Below are positions 6,326 to 8,634 of a stretch of DNA of 8,634 bases, in pieces (position 1 is the first letter of the stretch; each line of letters begins with the position of its first letter). The translations under genes and the position numbers were made by a program. The DNA comes from Candidatus Eiseniibacteriota bacterium (GTDB lineage Bacteria; Joyebacterota; Joyebacteria; Joyebacterales; Joyebacteraceae): contig DAOWER010000147.1 of the NCBI GenBank assembly GCA_030638405.1, forward strand, positions 1-8,634, read 5' to 3'. The notes beneath the pieces were generated by a model. That model did not search any database. It had not been told where the DNA came from and saw nothing but the letters and a program-made list of their open reading frames with translations.

Positions 6326-7852
6326 CTGGAGTTCGAGTCCGTCATAGGCTTCGAGGTTCACGCGCAGCTCACGACTCGCACCAAGATCTTCTGCGGATGC
6401 GCGAACGAAACGGGAGGGCCGCCGAACACGCGCACGTGCCCCGTGTGTCTCGGGATGCCGGGTGCGTTGCCCGTGCTCAACGAGGCCGTCGTGGATTCGG
6501 CGACCGCGGTCGCGCTCGCGCTGAACGCGTCCGTCTCCAAACGGGCCGGCTTCGCCCGCAAGAACTACTTCTATCCGGACCTGCCCAAGGGCTATCAGAT
6601 CACTCAGCACGCCGAGCCGCTGGCGAGAGACGGGTATCTCGATGTCGAGTTCGAAGGCCACGTCAAGCGCGTCGGCATACGCCAGGTCCACATTGAGGAG
6701 GACGCCGGCAAGAGCGTGCACGCGGAGCACGGTGGGGAGGGCGGCAGCCTCATCGACGTGAACCGCTGCGGCGTGCCCCTGGTCGAGATCGTGACGCGCC
6801 CGGACCTCCGGGACATCGATGAGGCCGACGCCTTCCTGAACGAGCTTCGGAGGATCCTGGTCAGTCTCGGCGTGGCCACGGGAGAGATGCACGAGGGGAG
6901 CCTGCGCTTCGACACCAACATCTCGGTCCGGCCGCAGGGAGCGACGGAAATGGGGACGCAGACCGAGATCAAGAACCTCAACTCGTTCAGGGCGGTTCGC
7001 AAGGCGTTGGCCTACGAGGCCGACAGGCAGTCCCGAGTGCTGCGGGACGGCGGGAAGGTCGTTCACGAGACGCTCCTCTGGGACGAGTCATCGGAGCGCG
7101 CTGTCCCAATGCGTTCCAAGGAGGGCGCGTCGGACTACCGCTACTTCCCCGAGCCTGATCTGGTCGACTTCGAGATCGACGGGCGCCGTATCGAACGCGT
7201 GAGGGAGTCGATGCCTGAACTGCCGGGCGCGTCACGTCGGCGTCTGGTTGAGGTCTACGCGATCCCGGAGTACGACGCGTTCGTGCTGACCGCGGAGCCC
7301 GCGACACTCCGCCTGTACGAGAGCACGGTCGGCGCCCTGCTGGAACGACTGGGACCCGATGCGCCTGCCACCGCCGCCAAGACCGTCAGCAACTGGGTGA
7401 TGGTGATTCTCAGGGGCCATCTCAACGAGCGCCGGATCACGCTCGCGGAGCTGTCGGCGCGGGCGGCGTCCCACGATCCGACCGGCGGGAAGGACGGCGC
7501 CTCCGCTCTGGCTTCACGGCTGGCGGACGTGATCGCGCTGCGCCTGCGCGGCGAGGTCAGCGAGCCGGCCGCCCGTCGATTGTTCGACGCCGCGATGGAG
7601 TGTGCCGAGCCGGTCGACGGACTTGTGGAGAAGCTGGATCTCAGAGTGGTGTCTGACGAGGACGCCCTGAGGTCGCTGGTCCGGGACGTGCTGGCCGGGC
7701 ATCCTGAAGAGGTGGCGCGCTACCACGCGGGGACGACGAAGCTCGTGCGGTTCTTCGTCGGGCAGGTGCTCGGGCGGACGGGCGGGAAGGCCGACCCCGA
7801 GCTCGCGACCCGCGTTCTTCTGGAGGAGCTAAGGTCCGGGGGGACAACTTGA
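6326..7852 (+). CDS. gatB: Asp-tRNA(Asn)/Glu-tRNA(Gln) amidotransferase subunit B, CTG start
   Basis: GatB activates the mischarged aminoacyl-tRNA by ATP-dependent phosphorylation and amidates it with ammonia from GatA. Starting at CTG 6326 gives 508 residues, slightly longer than the usual 475-500. The N-terminus MEFESVIGFEVHAQL aligns with the MNFETVIGLEVH opening of the family as I recall it, keeping the active-site Glu10 and His12. Further family features are Cys23, Cys25, Cys38 and Cys41 (CGC and CPVC, a metal-knuckle pattern), RKNYFYPDLPKGYQI, HIEEDAGKS (122-130), EGSLRFDTNISVRP and SDYRYFPEPDL. The C-terminal tRNA-binding tail (YqeY-like) ends with FFVGQVLGRTGGKADPELA. The first standard start codon, GTG 6443, would delete residues 1-39, including Glu10, His12 and three of the cysteines, so it cannot be the true start. 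ATT 6323 is an alternative but sits too close to the ribosome-binding site. The stop overlaps the start of the next gene. Confidence 0.96.
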   Translation: MEFESVIGFEVHAQLTTRTKIFCGCANETGGPPNTRTCPVCLGMPGALPVLNEAVVDSATAVALALNASVSKRAGFARKNYFYPDLPKGYQITQHAEPLARDGYLDVEFEGHVKRVGIRQVHIEEDAGKSVHAEHGGEGGSLIDVNRCGVPLVEIVTRPDLRDIDEADAFLNELRRILVSLGVATGEMHEGSLRFDTNISVRPQGATEMGTQTEIKNLNSFRAVRKALAYEADRQSRVLRDGGKVVHETLLWDESSERAVPMRSKEGASDYRYFPEPDLVDFEIDGRRIERVRESMPELPGASRRRLVEVYAIPEYDAFVLTAEPATLRLYESTVGALLERLGPDAPATAAKTVSNWVMVILRGHLNERRITLAELSARAASHDPTGGKDGASALASRLADVIALRLRGEVSEPAARRLFDAAMECAEPVDGLVEKLDLRVVSDEDALRSLVRDVLAGHPEEVARYHAGTTKLVRFFVGQVLGRTGGKADPELATRVLLEELRSGGTT

Positions 7853-8634
7853 GAGACACGGCGATCGCGCGAGTCATCCTGTCCGGGCTCTTGTGCGCGG
7901 CTCTTCTGGGTGGGTGCGGAGGAGGCGACGGCTCCGGGGGCGCCGACGGCTCCGCCGAGTTGGAGCAGTGGGAGAAGCCGGGCGGACGGTGGCATCCGGT
8001 GCACGGAGACGTCCTCACGAGCGAGCAGCTGGAGGAGATGGAGCGGCTGAGATCGCTCGGGTATCTCGCCGGCTCGACCGAGGCGCCCGATGTCTGGGGC
8101 GTTACGGTCTACGACGAGGCGAGGACGTGGGACGGCCTCAACTTCTACACATCCGGACACACGTCGGGCGCGACCCTGATGGACATGCGCGGCAACGTGC
8201 TCCATGAGTGGAATCACAGCTTCCTGGACGCGTGGCGCGCATGCTCTCACGGCGAGCTCCCGAAATCCAGCAAGGGCTCGGGGTTCTGGCGTCGGGCGTA
8301 CCTGTTCGAGAACGGCGACGTTCTGGCCATCTTTGACGGGCACGCGATCATCAAGGTGGACAAGGACTCGCGGCTCATCTGGGCGCAGTTCGGGGGATTC
8401 CACCACGACCTCGAGGTGATGGAGGACGGGCGCATCTACGTGCTCCTGCGAGAGCCTCGTATCGTGCCCAGGATACATCCGGACAGCCCGATCCTGGAGG
8501 AATTCGTCGTCGTGCTGGACGCCGACGGCAGCGAACTCGAGCGCGTCTCGCAGCTTGGGGCGATCGAGAGGGCCGGCAGGCACGACCTGCTGGAGGGCAT
8601 GAAGGAATCCGGCGACATCTTCCACACGAACACC
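7849..8634 (+). CDS. Putative arylsulfotransferase-like (ASST family) lipoprotein, 3' partial
   Basis: The frame starts at TTG 7849, overlapping the gatB stop in a TTGA arrangement, and stays open to the window end (262 residues seen). A short n-region with Arg2 and Arg8 and a hydrophobic stretch lead to LLGGC with Cys23, a lipobox for signal peptidase II. A Gly/Ser/Asp-rich linker follows, so export and lipid anchoring are expected. An LRSLGYL motif lies at 67-73. From about 95 the sequence resembles the arylsulfotransferase/ASST propeller family: SGHTSGATLMDMRGNVLHEW (102-121), then repeated short strands, FHHDLEVMEDGRIYVL with His185-His186-Asp187, and HTN (259-261) at the edge, like the H-x-N element of that family. 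The catalytic His and Arg expected further on are outside the window, so activity cannot be judged. A weak GGGGGGA (7838-7844) is the only ribosome-binding candidate, so translation may depend on coupling to gatB. It could instead be a non-enzymatic propeller lipoprotein. Confidence 0.72.
   Translation, partial: MRDTAIARVILSGLLCAALLGGCGGGDGSGGADGSAELEQWEKPGGRWHPVHGDVLTSEQLEEMERLRSLGYLAGSTEAPDVWGVTVYDEARTWDGLNFYTSGHTSGATLMDMRGNVLHEWNHSFLDAWRACSHGELPKSSKGSGFWRRAYLFENGDVLAIFDGHAIIKVDKDSRLIWAQFGGFHHDLEVMEDGRIYVLLREPRIVPRIHPDSPILEEFVVVLDADGSELERVSQLGAIERAGRHDLLEGMKESGDIFHTNT

Noticed and set aside
7720..8625. 301-codon minus-strand frame at the window end
   Set aside because: The + strand here gives a lipobox signal peptide and ASST-like motifs in a frame continuous to the window edge; the minus frame has neither motif nor ribosome-binding site.
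1..8634. CRISPR array, tRNA/rRNA, insertion sequence, phage or defence island
   Set aside because: No spaced direct repeats, cloverleaf, transposase or inverted terminal repeats were seen; the only direct repeat is the in-frame 45-bp array.

Overview
The window comes from a high-GC, Gram-negative-type (diderm) bacterium. The outer-membrane barrel protein and the lipoprotein show the second membrane. The gene set (a TolB-like propeller joined to an Omp85 barrel, an indirect GatCAB route for Gln/Asn-tRNA, an arylsulfotransferase-like lipoprotein) would suit an uncultured lineage of the FCB/Eisenbacteria/Gemmatimonadota kind. That placement is an inference from gene style; no marker here fixes the phylum. 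All real genes are on the + strand. The many long minus-strand frames are GC-rich shadows.

Layout. (1) Positions 2-2104 hold the 3' part of a large envelope protein: at least four TolB/PD40 propeller repeats, an acidic linker containing three 45-bp tandem repeats, and a C-terminal Omp85-superfamily beta-barrel. A probable rho-independent terminator (2117-2146) follows it. (2) From about 2242 a tightly packed cluster begins: a PcrA/UvrD-type DNA helicase, then gatC, gatA and gatB (the complete tRNA-dependent amidotransferase), then a lipoprotein whose start overlaps the gatB stop and which runs off the window end.

How the genes work together. GatC, GatA and GatB form one enzyme that converts Glu-tRNA(Gln), and often Asp-tRNA(Asn), to the correctly charged tRNAs. 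The helicase serves DNA repair and replication-transcription conflicts; it shares the transcript but has no obvious biochemical link to GatCAB. The two envelope proteins at the ends are unrelated to the central housekeeping genes, though both are extracytoplasmic and carry propeller-type domains.

Most notable points: gatB almost certainly starts at a CTG codon, and the helicase may do so too, so a caller limited to ATG/GTG/TTG would clip conserved residues. If the helicase reading is right, none of the five genes in the cluster starts with ATG. I found no CRISPR array, tRNA, rRNA, insertion sequence or phage gene. I did not find a clearly new multi-gene system; the least-described items are the propeller-barrel fusion and the lipoprotein coupled to gatB.
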